From contig NZ_JAQFIL010000001.1 of NCBI RefSeq assembly GCF_029504655.1, positions 377,001 to 441,000 on the forward strand: a stretch of 64,000 nt of DNA. Direction: 5' to 3'. A model generated the notes under the pieces. The model was not told the origin of the DNA. It searched no databases and saw nothing but the letters and a program-made list of their open reading frames with translations. The DNA is from Catalinimonas alkaloidigena (GTDB lineage Bacteria > Bacteroidota > Bacteroidia > Cytophagales > Cyclobacteriaceae). A program made the translations under genes and the position numbers. Below, one piece after another: positions 1-8,513 of this stretch (positions are counted from its first letter, which is position 1; the number at the start of each line of letters is the position of its first letter).

Positions 1-1134
1 ATGATCATTGAGCTGTCCTGTTCTTTCAAGGTCAAGAGGAACAGCTACTTCATTACCAACGTAAGTCTCTCCGGTGTGGTAAACATGTTCAATGATGTTC
101 AAGAGGTCTTGACCTTTGAGTTCTGGTATGGCCTCCAGCAGAGGAAGGCCTTGTAGCTGGCGACCCTGAAAGAGTTGCTGATACTTAGGGTTTACCAAAT
201 CAAAAACATGTTCGGGACCTTTCGAAGAAGCAACAAGGGCGGGAATGTTCATGAAAAGCTCTTTTAGTGCTTCGTTTTGCCTTTCCTCTTCCTGCCGGGC
301 AGCTTCTTCCATAGCTGCAATACGCTCTCTTTCAGCAGCTTCTTTCTGCTCACTAATGTCAGTAATAATGCCTGACATACTCACAGCCTGTCCCTTGAGG
401 TTAAACAAAGCTTTACCTTTTACCTGGATCCAGTGAATACTTTGATCGGGCCATCTGATTCTTGCTTCATAATTCAGGATACCATTTTGTAATGATTCTT
501 CATAGCACCTCTGTGCATAGGCTCTGTCTTCTTCCAGAATATGCTGCCAAAACTGTTCAACTCCCCAGTCGGCAGGAAGCTCCTTATAACCAAAAATGGC
601 ACTGTGCCCAATAGAACGTATCGTAGCGTCCTGTACAAAATCCATATACCAGCTCCCCATTTTTCCTGCTTCCAGCGAAAGCTTGAGTATATCTTCATTC
701 CTTTCAGCCATCTGTCGGGCTTTCACTATCTCGGTGACTTCCGTAGCAGTCTGAATAATCCCTGTGATATTGCCTTCAGCGTCGCGTAGTGGCTTGTAGA
801 TAATATTGAAATAGCAAAGGTTCATTCTTCGGTTTCTCTCCAATGTGGCAGGAAGCTCATTCCCCGAGAAAGGTTCTCCTGTTTGAAGCACTTTGGCCAG
901 TATCTCCTCAAAGCCCTGTTCGGCTACCTCGGGCAGAGCTTTAAAAAGCGGCTTGTTGATGACCTGCTCATATTGCCGCCCCCATAATTCACACATGGCA
1001 GGGTTGGCCATTTCAATTATGTGTTCCTGTCCAACATAAATGCCTATGGCTACCGGGGCCTGCATGTATAATTGATGAAACCATTGAGATTCTTTAGAGA
1101 AGAGAGAAGTGTTGATGACTGATTTCAAACTCAA
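1..1134 (-). CDS. PAS-domain sensor protein (probable histidine kinase), 3' part outside the window
   Basis: The reading frame is open from an in-frame stop at 1143-1141 to the left edge, giving about 378 codons. I see three successive PAS folds. The first covers roughly residues 10-150 and contains QAPVAIGIY and ANPAMCELWG. The second is a PAS_3/PAC type with SWYMDF and WIQVKGKALF followed by SGIITDISEQKEA. The third begins at the AALVASSKGPEHVF-like stretch (FMNIPALVASSKG) and is cut by the edge. A coiled linker rich in E, R and A joins the second and third. No ATG lies early in the frame, so TTG at 1134 or 1128 is the likely start; ATG 1065 would remove the start of the first PAS. Proteins with this layout usually end in a HisKA/HATPase unit, which is not visible here. 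The role is signal sensing; the ligand is unknown. Confidence 0.85.
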   Translation of the reverse strand, partial: MSLKSVINTSLFSKESQWFHQLYMQAPVAIGIYVGQEHIIEMANPAMCELWGRQYEQVINKPLFKALPEVAEQGFEEILAKVLQTGEPFSGNELPATLERNRRMNLCYFNIIYKPLRDAEGNITGIIQTATEVTEIVKARQMAERNEDILKLSLEAGKMGSWYMDFVQDATIRSIGHSAIFGYKELPADWGVEQFWQHILEEDRAYAQRCYEESLQNGILNYEARIRWPDQSIHWIQVKGKALFNLKGQAVSMSGIITDISEQKEAAERERIAAMEEAARQEEERQNEALKELFMNIPALVASSKGPEHVFDLVNPKYQQLFQGRQLQGLPLLEAIPELKGQDLLNIIEHVYHTGETYVGNEVAVPLDLERTGQLNDH

Positions 1135-1480
1135 AAAATTTTAATGCACAAAGGTAAAAGAATTTGCATGTTGTATACAGCTCACTTTTAATACAATACA
1201 AAGATGCTGAAATGTTTAAAGAGCGACAACATCAGGTTTCCTGTGTATGGTGGTTTATATTAAGGCTATAAAGTAATAAAGGAAAACCGTAATTCTATGA
1301 ATCTCTCATTAAACGGTGAGCTGGCAGCAGATATTTTTATTCCTAAATCAGAAAAATTAACTTTCTAATTTACTAATTTGATAAAAGCAGGATTTTTTTG
1401 ATCTGAAAGGCCAGATTATTAAGATTGGTAGAATATCAAAAATGGTAAATATTTTTGAATGAAAATTTATTGATAGTATT
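1135..1480. other. AT-rich intergenic region between divergent genes
   Basis: About 345 bp separate the divergent PAS sensor and the gene at 1481. The sequence is AT-rich and must hold both promoters. I found no convincing TTTG/TAnnTTTG pair, no RNA gene and no open frame worth calling. Confidence 0.5.
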
Positions 1481-2065
1481 TTGAATAAATCATTCAACAA
1501 GGAACGCTTGAGAACATATCCACTATTGTTTTGCTGTATACTTCTGGGCTTACTGCTGCTTAGTCATATTAGCTGTGGGCAGCGACAATTGGTGGTGCTG
1601 AAATACAATGAGGTAGTCGCTCGTTTCAATCCCGGTCAGCCTTTTACTTTTAAGTACAAAGCAAGCCGGGAAAAGGTGTCTACTTACATTCGTGATATAT
1701 CAGACACTGCGGTAGTTACGTATGACGATACCGTGTCTATACACGAAATAGACAGAATTTATTTTAAACAGCATGCTTTCCACCAAACCTTAGGGGCCGC
1801 ATTAGTGATTGTAGGGGTAGGTAGGTTTGTGATTGATCAGATCAATAATTTAGCTGTACATGGCAATAAACCCTCGCTGGACAGCGAGGTCAATGAGTTT
1901 TCCATCTCTACAGTTACAGCGGGGCTACCTATGCTGTTGATTAGGAAGAAATCGCAGAAAATGCTGTATAAATATAAGGCTATTATCATAGAGAATGACT
2001 CTTACCTCTATGCCAGTCCTAATCCGGAACCATACCCGTCTTCGTATTCAGAGAGGGGAAATTAG
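1481..2065 (+). CDS. hypothetical secreted or membrane-associated protein, 194 aa
   Basis: No family was recognised. Upstream of the frame an in-frame TGA lies at 1460-1462, and the next Met is only at about residue 148, so TTG at 1481 is the only credible start. The N-terminus has a basic stretch followed by a hydrophobic run (about residues 14-30, LLFCCILLGLLLL) ending near SCG. This fits a signal peptide or a poor lipobox. The middle is beta-rich with several aspartates (SDTAVVTYDDTVS), and a second hydrophobic segment (GAALVIVGVGRFVI, about residues 107-120) could cross the membrane. The gene stands alone, convergent with the DUF4097 operon, and shares a terminator-like stem with it. Confidence 0.6.
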   Translation: MNKSFNKERLRTYPLLFCCILLGLLLLSHISCGQRQLVVLKYNEVVARFNPGQPFTFKYKASREKVSTYIRDISDTAVVTYDDTVSIHEIDRIYFKQHAFHQTLGAALVIVGVGRFVIDQINNLAVHGNKPSLDSEVNEFSISTVTAGLPMLLIRKKSQKMLYKYKAIIIENDSYLYASPNPEPYPSSYSERGN

Positions 2066-2093
2066 CATCATAAACAGTACAGCTTATGATGCT
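2064..2093. terminator. Bidirectional terminator-like stem between convergent genes
   Basis: AGCATCATAA (2064-2073) and TTATGATGCT (2084-2093) form a perfect 10-bp inverted repeat with a 10-nt loop. It lies exactly between the stop at 2065 and the convergent stop at 2102. No long T-tract follows on either side, so termination efficiency is uncertain. Confidence 0.5.
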
Positions 2094-2101
2094 CTGAATA
2101 T

Positions 2102-2902
2102 TTACCGTCTCCGGATATAAATATTGCCATTGTGGTTCTTGAAGATCACTTTAGGTCCCCCGCCATTGATGTCTCCCATAATGCTTTTGTCTACAGTAAC
2201 TTTGTATACGCCATTCTCTTTTCGTTTATCAACACTACCCGACGCATTTACGTTGATGTCAAAATCAGTATAGATTTCTCCATTGAGTGTTTTCATCTGG
2301 GCAGTCATTTTGGTATTGCTAGGAAAGCTCACATCTATATCTCCGTTGAGGCTGCTGAAGGCCATAGGTGTATCAGGTGTCACTTCCAGAAATTCAACCC
2401 TCACATCGCCATTGACGGTACTGGCTACCGCAGAACCCCTGATGCCTTCCAGGCGAATACCTCCATTGACATTGCTCACTTCCATCTCTCCACTGAGTCC
2501 GCTGATACTGATATGTCCGTCATTCACAGTGCCAGCGTTTACAGAGAAATTGGAGGGTACGAGTATTTCAAGGTTAGACATTTGATTGGGCGGGCCGGCA
2601 TCAATACGTACTTCATTATCCTGCTCAGTAGCATCCAGCCCAAAACTTGGTCCGGAGATCCTGCGCATACCATTTTTCGTATCTTCTTTGGTCGCTTTTT
2701 TCTGCCCACCGATGATGCGTACCACTACCTCCTGCCCATCGTAACTCTGTACACTGATAGAGCCTCTTACCATTTGTACCTCCAGTTGCCCGGCTTCTCC
2801 GGGACGACTAAGTGGGATAGCGATCTGCTCCTGCGCATGGGCTAGTCCTATGGCTAACAGATAAGTCAGCAGGGCAATTAATATAACTTTTATCAGTCTC
2901 AT
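2102..2902 (-). CDS. DUF4097-family secreted beta-helix protein (second copy of the pair)
   Basis: DUF4097 proteins are repetitive beta-strand (putative adhesin-like) folds of unknown biochemical role. Here an N-terminal signal peptide (VILIALLTYLLAIGLAHAQ) precedes a run of short repeats, each turning on an N-G-[DEG]-I motif: TVNDGHISI, NVNGGIRL, TVNGDVRV, SLNGDIDV, TLNGEIYT. The C-terminal NGGGP...NHNGNIYI matches the end of the upstream paralogue. I chose ATG at 2902, one nucleotide after the upstream stop, because it begins directly at the signal peptide; an upstream ATG at 2926 would overlap that gene by 23 bp. It is the last gene of the sigma / HEAT / DUF4097 operon. A role in envelope sensing or stress is inferred from context only. 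Confidence 0.85.
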   Translation of the reverse strand: MRLIKVILIALLTYLLAIGLAHAQEQIAIPLSRPGEAGQLEVQMVRGSISVQSYDGQEVVVRIIGGQKKATKEDTKNGMRRISGPSFGLDATEQDNEVRIDAGPPNQMSNLEILVPSNFSVNAGTVNDGHISISGLSGEMEVSNVNGGIRLEGIRGSAVASTVNGDVRVEFLEVTPDTPMAFSSLNGDIDVSFPSNTKMTAQMKTLNGEIYTDFDINVNASGSVDKRKENGVYKVTVDKSIMGDINGGGPKVIFKNHNGNIYIRRR

Positions 2903-2903
2903 A

Positions 2904-3770
2904 TCAGTACTTTTTAACATATACATTTCCGTTTAACACATTGAAATCAAGGAGTGGCCCGCCATTATTGATTTGTAGGAGGGTAGATTGGTTCAGACGA
3001 TACATTTTCTTGTTCCCCTTCTCAGCACTGGTTTGCTCAATACCGGGTTTGGTTTGTACTTCAGGATAATTGGTATACAGGTCACCATTCATACTTTTGA
3101 AGCGCACGTCAGCACTAAGGTTTTCAGGGCAGATCACATTGATATCTCCGTTGATGGTATGAAACTCCGCATCCTGCGTTGGCTTTTGCGTATAGCTCAC
3201 TTCTATCTCTCCATTGACCGTATGGGCTTCTGTAAGTCCGCTGACCTTGTCTGCCTTGATACTTCCATTGACATTATGCAGTTGAATGTTTTTGCCTTCT
3301 ACGTTTTTGACCCTCACTTCCCCATCATTGACAGTAGATGCTTGCAGACTAACATTGCGGGGTACCCGCAGTCTGAAATCATAATGGGAATGATAGTCAG
3401 GATCATGGCGGTTAACATGGTAGTGAAACCGCCGGCCTTTCAACTCCGCTTTGACGTCCGGGTCTTCAGGGTAGATCAGGATAATGTCGCCTTCTACCCT
3501 TGTGATCAGCCGCACCTCTTCTTTGGCGTGCTCCAGAGCGGCTTGGTCTCTTCCCTTCAAAACCTGCCGGGCTTCCATTTCTACCGTATTGCCCTCATAA
3601 CCTTCAATTTCTATACTTCCGCTGATATTCTTAAGGATAAGAAGGCGGTCGGTATTTTGCGCAAAGCTGAGCGAACGCCTGATGGTTTCTTCTTCCTGCA
3701 CCCGCATTTTTTGGGCATGGGAATGCAGCCCACAGCAAATGAGCAGGGCAGTAAATACAATTCTTTTCAT
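2904..3770 (-). CDS. DUF4097-family secreted beta-helix protein (first copy of the pair)
   Basis: This 288-aa paralogue of the downstream gene has a short signal peptide (IVFTALLICCGLHSHAQ). A repeat array follows with TVNDGEVRV, NVNGSIKA, TVNGEIEV, TINGDINV and SMNGDLYT, and the protein ends NNGGPLLDFNVLNGNVYV. The region around residues 110-130 is rich in His and Asp (RRFHYHVNRHDPDYHSHYD), a possible metal-binding patch absent from the second copy. It starts 7 nt after the HEAT-repeat gene and runs into the next copy with a 1-nt gap. The duplication and conserved order imply the two act together. The function is unknown. Confidence 0.87.
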   Translation of the reverse strand: MKRIVFTALLICCGLHSHAQKMRVQEEETIRRSLSFAQNTDRLLILKNISGSIEIEGYEGNTVEMEARQVLKGRDQAALEHAKEEVRLITRVEGDIILIYPEDPDVKAELKGRRFHYHVNRHDPDYHSHYDFRLRVPRNVSLQASTVNDGEVRVKNVEGKNIQLHNVNGSIKADKVSGLTEAHTVNGEIEVSYTQKPTQDAEFHTINGDINVICPENLSADVRFKSMNGDLYTNYPEVQTKPGIEQTSAEKGNKKMYRLNQSTLLQINNGGPLLDFNVLNGNVYVKKY

Positions 3771-3777
3771 GATGTTT

Positions 3778-4569
3778 TCAGGTTAAAGCTTTGATACTTT
3801 TTTTGATTTCTTCGGCTACCATTTCGTTGAGTTCCTGTTGTTCCATCAGTTGCTGGAGAGCCTCTACCGACCTTTTCTCCTGGAGCTGTACCATGGCTTC
3901 TGCCAGCGCGATTTGTACCATAGGAGCCTCCTGTGCCGGTATAGATTGTACCAGGCCTTCGCGTATTCGGGGGGTGTGTGCATAATTCAGCAAAGCATCC
4001 AAAGCCGCCAGCCGTACATTGACATGAGGGTCTTCATTGAGCACTTTCAGAAGCGCTACACCCACCTTCCCATCATTTTGAGGCAGCTGGTTACTTATGC
4101 TTACTGCTTTAAGTCTCTGCGTAGCGGAAGGCTGTTCCAGTAGGTTGATCACCATCGTCTCCTGCATATTTTGTAACTCAGCGCGCATCGCTGACATCTG
4201 CTGTTCATAGCCACGATTAGTATTAAACCATAGTCCTATCATCAGTCCCAGCAAGAAGATGAAAGCCGCGGACAAAACATGAGAAAGCTTGACATCTGCC
4301 TGCAGGCGGGGAAGCCAGCTTCTCCAGCTCTGCTTGCGCTTCTCTTTGACCATCTCCTGCTCGAGTTGAGCAAAAAAGTTATGTCTGAGCTGCTGCGAAG
4401 GTTCCGGCGTCGGATAAGTTTCTGTCTTCATGTAAAATTGACGTAACTCTTCTATCTGCTCCTGCCGGATCACCTTAGCCTCAAGTAACTCATCCAGTTG
4501 ATGCTGCTGTGCTTCACTGAGTTTGCCCTCCAGATAGTCTAGAACCAATATGATATGTTTATCCTTCAT
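3778..4569 (-). CDS. Membrane HEAT-repeat protein, probable anti-sigma factor
   Basis: Residues 1-75 resemble the cytoplasmic helical part of Bacteroidota anti-sigma factors (DYLEGKLSEAQQHQLDELL) but contain no Cys/His zinc motif. A basic stretch (KEKRKQSWRSW) precedes one transmembrane helix at about 96-114. The C-terminal 145 residues form HEAT-like helical repeats (VRLAALDALLNYA, QIALAEAMVQLQEKRSVEALQQL), predicted to face the periplasm. The start codon overlaps the sigma factor stop by ATGA (4566-4569), so the two are translationally coupled. The likely role is to hold the sigma factor and release it on an envelope signal read by the HEAT domain; this is inferred from position and topology. 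Confidence 0.8.
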   Translation of the reverse strand: MKDKHIILVLDYLEGKLSEAQQHQLDELLEAKVIRQEQIEELRQFYMKTETYPTPEPSQQLRHNFFAQLEQEMVKEKRKQSWRSWLPRLQADVKLSHVLSAAFIFLLGLMIGLWFNTNRGYEQQMSAMRAELQNMQETMVINLLEQPSATQRLKAVSISNQLPQNDGKVGVALLKVLNEDPHVNVRLAALDALLNYAHTPRIREGLVQSIPAQEAPMVQIALAEAMVQLQEKRSVEALQQLMEQQELNEMVAEEIKKSIKALT

Positions 4570-5117
4570 AATGCACTGAACCTTTCCAGTTTTTGAAAAA
4601 TCTCTTTTAGCTCCCGTAGCGCACGGTATACTTTTACTTTGATATTGGCTTCGCTGGTGTTCTGCATATCGGCGATCTCCTGATAGCGTAGTCCCTGATA
4701 GCGGCTGAGTACCAGTACCTCCCGCTTGTCATCGCTCAGGTACTGCATGGCCTTTTCCAGCAGCCTGATTCGTTCTTCTTTCGTTTCCTGTGCGGCTTCT
4801 TCTTCCCACAGTTTCTCCACTTCTTTAAAATTATCAGTAGTCATTTTCTTCTTTTTCCGGTAGTGGTCAGCCAGCAGGTTACGCGCCAGATGGTACATCC
4901 AGCTGGTAAATTTCCCCTCTCCAGTGAAGGTATGCCGATACTTGATCATCCGCAGAAAGAGATTCTGCACCAGATCCTCGCTCAGCTCAGCATCCTGACA
5001 CATGCGATAGTAAAAGCCAAAAAGAGGCCTGTGATGACGCTCAAAAAGAAGACCCATCTTCTCGAGATCACCGCTTTTGACTTTTAGCATGATGGCGTTG
5101 TCAGTGCTGGAATCCAA
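4566..5117 (-). CDS. ECF-type RNA polymerase sigma factor
   Basis: The 183-aa length is typical for ECF sigma-70. Region 2 spans about residues 25-95 (LFERHHRPLFGFYYRMCQD, SWMYHLARNLLADHYRKKKK). Region 4 spans about 125-180 with the helix-turn-helix RYQGLRYQEIADMQNTSEANI then VKVYRALRELK. It is the first gene of a four-gene operon (sigma, HEAT anti-sigma-like, two DUF4097), and such sigma factors often transcribe their own operon. No -35/-10 was assigned in the 240-bp upstream gap. Confidence 0.93.
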   Translation of the reverse strand: MDSSTDNAIMLKVKSGDLEKMGLLFERHHRPLFGFYYRMCQDAELSEDLVQNLFLRMIKYRHTFTGEGKFTSWMYHLARNLLADHYRKKKKMTTDNFKEVEKLWEEEAAQETKEERIRLLEKAMQYLSDDKREVLVLSRYQGLRYQEIADMQNTSEANIKVKVYRALRELKEIFQKLERFSAL

Positions 5118-5358
5118 GTTTGGTAGTTTTGTCCGGGGAAACTTTGACTTTAAGGAAAGGTTACAAATAAATTTAATATTTTTCTCACAAGATAGTTTTG
5201 GGGTATGATGGTACTTTAGTGTGAAAGAGCGATGGTTTATAAATTATTCGTAACCACAGACTCTAATATCAAAACACTACATACAGGATCTTAGCACAAC
5301 ACTCAGAACCATAACACTATCGCTCCCTAACGCTAAACTTTAAACGACAACCTCAATT

Positions 5359-6372
5359 ATGAAATTACCCATTTTTATTGTAAGCATTGTTACTTTATGT
5401 TGTGCCTGTTCTACTTCTTCCGACACTCAGCAAGAGCAGGAAAATATTTCATCAATTACCCCATTAGTGCCCCAGATTGAAGGCGACTGGTGGCAGATCG
5501 CTGCTAATCCTGATTTGGGTGAGCTTACAAGTGAGGAGCAGCAACCCGTAGACTTTGGCATCTGGCAGGCTGCTGACGGTAGCTGGCAGGTCTGGTCCTG
5601 TATTCGTAAAACCAATGCTCCGGGCAAAACTCGTCTGTTTCATCGCTGGGAAGGTAAACAGCTTCGCGATACGCTTTGGCAGCCTATGGGCATAGCCATG
5701 CAGGCAGATACCAACCTGGGCGAAGAGCCGGGTGGCATGCAGGCTCCTTATGTGCTTCAGCATGAAGGAGAATACCTGATGTTTTATGGCGACTGGAACC
5801 GTATCTGCCTGGCCAAAAGTGAAGATGGAAAGGAATTTACCAGAGTGCTACGTGATGGTTCTCCCGCGCTTTTTGGTGACACCACCGAAACCAATACCCG
5901 CGACGCGATGGTGAAACAGATCAATGACCTCTGGTACTGCTACTATACAGCCCATCCTGGCGATGAAGGTGCGGTTTATCTGCGCACTTCCGATAACCTT
6001 TATGACTGGAGCGACTCTCAGATTGTAGCTTACGGAGGAGAAGCGGCAGGCAGGGGCAATGGGCAATTCTGGCTGGCGGAATGCCCGCATGTGGTACAGC
6101 CGGCAGAGGGTGGAGCGTACTACCTGTTTCGTACCCAGAGCTACGGCAGGCTAGTGGGTGGTAAGCTGGAGAAAGCACAAAAAACCACGGTTTATGCTTC
6201 ACCAGACCCCACAGACTTCGGAATTGATGACGATCGTTATTTTGTGGATTCTCTGGAAGTGGCGGCACCGGAAATTTTCCAGCATGAAGGGCAGTGGTAC
6301 ATCGCTTCACTCCAGGCTGATCTGCAGGGAATTCAGCTGGCCAGGCTCAATTGGGTAGCAAAGGAAGATTAA
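5359..6372 (+). CDS. Lipoprotein of the five-bladed beta-propeller glycoside hydrolase type (GH43/GH32-like)
   Basis: The 337-aa protein starts with a lipoprotein signal (IVSIVTLCCACSTSS, acylated Cys at 17). The body has the bladed pattern of GH43/GH32-like propellers: DFGIWQAADGSWQVWSCIR, GGMQAPYVLQHEGEYLMFYG, NTRDAMVKQINDLWYCYY, WLAECPHVVQPAEGGAYYLF and VAAPEIFQHEGQWYIAS. The repeated acidic residues in these blades (Q-A-P, R-D-A, AECP, APE) fit the usual positions of catalytic and structural acids, but I cannot assign them with certainty. It probably acts on oligosaccharides in the periplasm or at the cell surface. Secreted sugar-active genes follow. Confidence 0.75.
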   Translation: MKLPIFIVSIVTLCCACSTSSDTQQEQENISSITPLVPQIEGDWWQIAANPDLGELTSEEQQPVDFGIWQAADGSWQVWSCIRKTNAPGKTRLFHRWEGKQLRDTLWQPMGIAMQADTNLGEEPGGMQAPYVLQHEGEYLMFYGDWNRICLAKSEDGKEFTRVLRDGSPALFGDTTETNTRDAMVKQINDLWYCYYTAHPGDEGAVYLRTSDNLYDWSDSQIVAYGGEAAGRGNGQFWLAECPHVVQPAEGGAYYLFRTQSYGRLVGGKLEKAQKTTVYASPDPTDFGIDDDRYFVDSLEVAAPEIFQHEGQWYIASLQADLQGIQLARLNWVAKED

Positions 6373-6416
6373 AAAGCATATCTTTCTGTCAATTACCAAA
6401 ATTAAATTTTTTAAGT

Positions 6417-6923
6417 ATGAAGATTTTAAATTCCTTCCTTTTATCAGGCTTTGCTTTCTTGCTTACCTTTTGCTCCCCACAAAGCCCCTCGGCCACTTCT
6501 GAGGGAAGTATAGAAGGTGTTAATGTCAGTGTGGATTACAGTTCTCCGAGAGTAAAAGGGCGACAAGGTAAGATATGGGGAGATATGCTGCCTTATGGAG
6601 AAGTATGGCGTGCCGGAGCCAATGCCGCCACTGAAGTTACTTTTGATCAGCCGGTAATGGTGGAAGGAGAACGTCTGGATGCCGGGACCTACAGCCTGTT
6701 TATGATTCCTGGGGAGCAGGATTGGACAGTCATCTTCAATGCGGCCACTGGTATTTCAGGTACTGAATATGAATCGGTCAAAGATCAGAATGTACTGGAA
6801 GTATCGGTGCAGCCTCAGAAAAACAGTGATTTAAGAGAAGAACTGAATTATGAAGTTACTGATGGTGAGCTCAGGCTGAACTGGGAATATCTGACCATAC
6901 CCCTGGATGTGCAGCCTGCCTGA
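6417..6923 (+). CDS. DUF2911 family secreted protein
   Basis: I use ATG at 6417 because it begins exactly at a hydrophobic secretion signal (LLSGFAFLLTFCSPQ, a possible lipobox Cys); a longer in-frame extension upstream overlaps the preceding gene and lacks family similarity. The mature part carries the DUF2911 hallmarks VDYSSPRVKGRQGKIWGDM, YGEVWRAGANAATEV, AGTYSLFMIP and WTVIFN. The family is common in Bacteroidota and its biochemical role is not known. A paralogue lies at 38160-38738. It lies 44 nt after the glycosidase-like gene, so co-transcription is plausible. Confidence 0.85.
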   Translation: MKILNSFLLSGFAFLLTFCSPQSPSATSEGSIEGVNVSVDYSSPRVKGRQGKIWGDMLPYGEVWRAGANAATEVTFDQPVMVEGERLDAGTYSLFMIPGEQDWTVIFNAATGISGTEYESVKDQNVLEVSVQPQKNSDLREELNYEVTDGELRLNWEYLTIPLDVQPA

Positions 6924-6926
6924 TTC

Positions 6927-8381
6927 CTATCGCTTTCTCAGGCTCACTTCTACATGCTGATTTTTTTTGGGAGGGAGGCTAATGTATCCCTCCTCCTGAC
7001 TGACCTGATTCCAGGCCTTACCGTTAACCAGCACTTTTTCTATCTCATATGCCATTTCTTCTATGGGTAAAGGATAGAGTTTTTCTTCATCAGCGTTGGT
7101 GATAAAATAATGTAAAGTAATGCGCTTGTGATTGGCCCACACATCCAGGTAGAGGTAGTTGAGAAGTCCGTGTTCCATGGCATGGTAAGAAGTTTTGGTC
7201 CTTACCGCCTTGTTGCCATTATCAATGCTTCCATCGGCTAATGCGCTGAGGTAGGCTCCTCCCAGCTTTTTGTCTATCAAATTCTGGTTCCAGAACTCGG
7301 CTCCTTTACGGAAGTTGTCCAGATACTTTTGATCCCCACTGCTGTGATATAAATAAAGCTGAAACATATTACCATAAGCCTGTACCCACCAGGGGCTGTC
7401 TTCACTGTGCTGCTGCGCATCCGCTACTTTGATTTTGTGGTACCAAACTCCACTTTCCGGGTGAAAGGCATATTGTAGTAACTGCCTGTTCAAATCCATA
7501 GCCTGCTTTTGATATTCTTCTTTGCCGGTCAGATCGTACAGACGCATGAGCATCCAGGCTACTTCTACGTTATGCCCGGTGTTCATCCACGCATTGCCTT
7601 GGGGCAGCAACTTCCACTGCTGATCATAGCCCTCCATGATCCATCCGCTTTCCTCATCAGTCATATTTTCCACTACTGTTTGCAAAATACGCTCGCTCAT
7701 TTGCAGATATTGGGCGTCGCGGGTAGCGGCATAGAGGTAAAGTAAATAGCCGGACAGTGGGGCCAGTTGGGGAGAAAATACTTTATCTCTGTTTTTGATC
7801 GTCAAATCCTGCTGTAGCGCCCGTACATAACCTCCGCCATTTTGCGTATCCCAGGCATGTTGTTCCAGGAGAGCTATTGAGCGGTCTACATATGCTTTGA
7901 CCTCACTATCTTTACGCATTACATAATACATGGCAAGGCCGGTAATAGCATAAGTCTGCATAAAAAGGTCTTTGGAGGCATCAACTACCTTCCCTGACCG
8001 ATCCAGTTCGTTGTACCAGCCACCGTACTGCTCATCCCAGCCATGGGTAATGAGGTAATCATAGGTTTGGGCAGCCTGCTGTCGATATTCATCCTTTCCG
8101 CTAAGCATATAGGCTACGGTAGCACTGAAGAGGTGACGGGCAATCATGCCGGGATATTTATGATCGCCATTGAATGGCTTCCAGTCCTGATCCAGAAAGC
8201 TATGGTAGGCTCCATATTCATGATCTATGGCATGTGCTGTCCAGGGTTTGATGATCTCTTCAATAGCCTGCTTTTTCCAGTAGTTTCCTTCAGTGATAGG
8301 TTGTCCGGAGAGGATAGAATATTGACCAAAGAGGACGCATAAAATGAGTGTGAGTGAAGCTTGGTAAAGGTGTAGTTTCAT
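6927..8381 (-). CDS. AGE-family (N-acylglucosamine 2-epimerase-like) secreted protein
   Basis: The 484-aa protein has a signal peptide (LTLILCVLFGQYSILSGQ) and then an (alpha/alpha)6-barrel type sequence. Motifs seen are GMIARHLFSATVAYMLSG, HGWDEQYGGWYNELDRSG, DLFMQTYAITGLAMYY, WMNTGHNVEVAWMLMRLYD and KTSYHAMEHGLLNYLY. These match the AGE epimerase/isomerase fold, with the conserved His residues in MNTGHNVE and YHAMEHG. Known members interconvert or isomerise sugars such as mannose, cellobiose and N-acylglucosamine, and are mostly cytoplasmic. An exported form suggests action on periplasmic sugars or a hydrolase/lyase-like role. About 80 C-terminal residues look like a small beta domain. It is divergent from the YdjC-like gene. 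Confidence 0.8.
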   Translation of the reverse strand: MKLHLYQASLTLILCVLFGQYSILSGQPITEGNYWKKQAIEEIIKPWTAHAIDHEYGAYHSFLDQDWKPFNGDHKYPGMIARHLFSATVAYMLSGKDEYRQQAAQTYDYLITHGWDEQYGGWYNELDRSGKVVDASKDLFMQTYAITGLAMYYVMRKDSEVKAYVDRSIALLEQHAWDTQNGGGYVRALQQDLTIKNRDKVFSPQLAPLSGYLLYLYAATRDAQYLQMSERILQTVVENMTDEESGWIMEGYDQQWKLLPQGNAWMNTGHNVEVAWMLMRLYDLTGKEEYQKQAMDLNRQLLQYAFHPESGVWYHKIKVADAQQHSEDSPWWVQAYGNMFQLYLYHSSGDQKYLDNFRKGAEFWNQNLIDKKLGGAYLSALADGSIDNGNKAVRTKTSYHAMEHGLLNYLYLDVWANHKRITLHYFITNADEEKLYPLPIEEMAYEIEKVLVNGKAWNQVSQEEGYISLPPKKNQHVEVSLRKR

Positions 8382-8513
8382 TGGAAATTGTTGTATAGCA
8401 GCTTATTTTAATGAGCCCATTCTGTGTAGAAGAGAAACTAACCTACCCTTATGGCACAGGACAGAGCCGAACGGCTAATATGCTAATTTTCTGATATTCT
8501 GAAAACTATACTT

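Noticed and set aside
2132..2845. Long open frame opposite the second DUF4097 gene
   Set aside because: It is the complement of a repetitive coding region with family motifs on the other strand and has no recognisable domain or signal.
2988..3794. Long open frame opposite the first DUF4097 gene
   Set aside because: Same reason: shadow of the DUF4097 gene and its promoterless neighbour.
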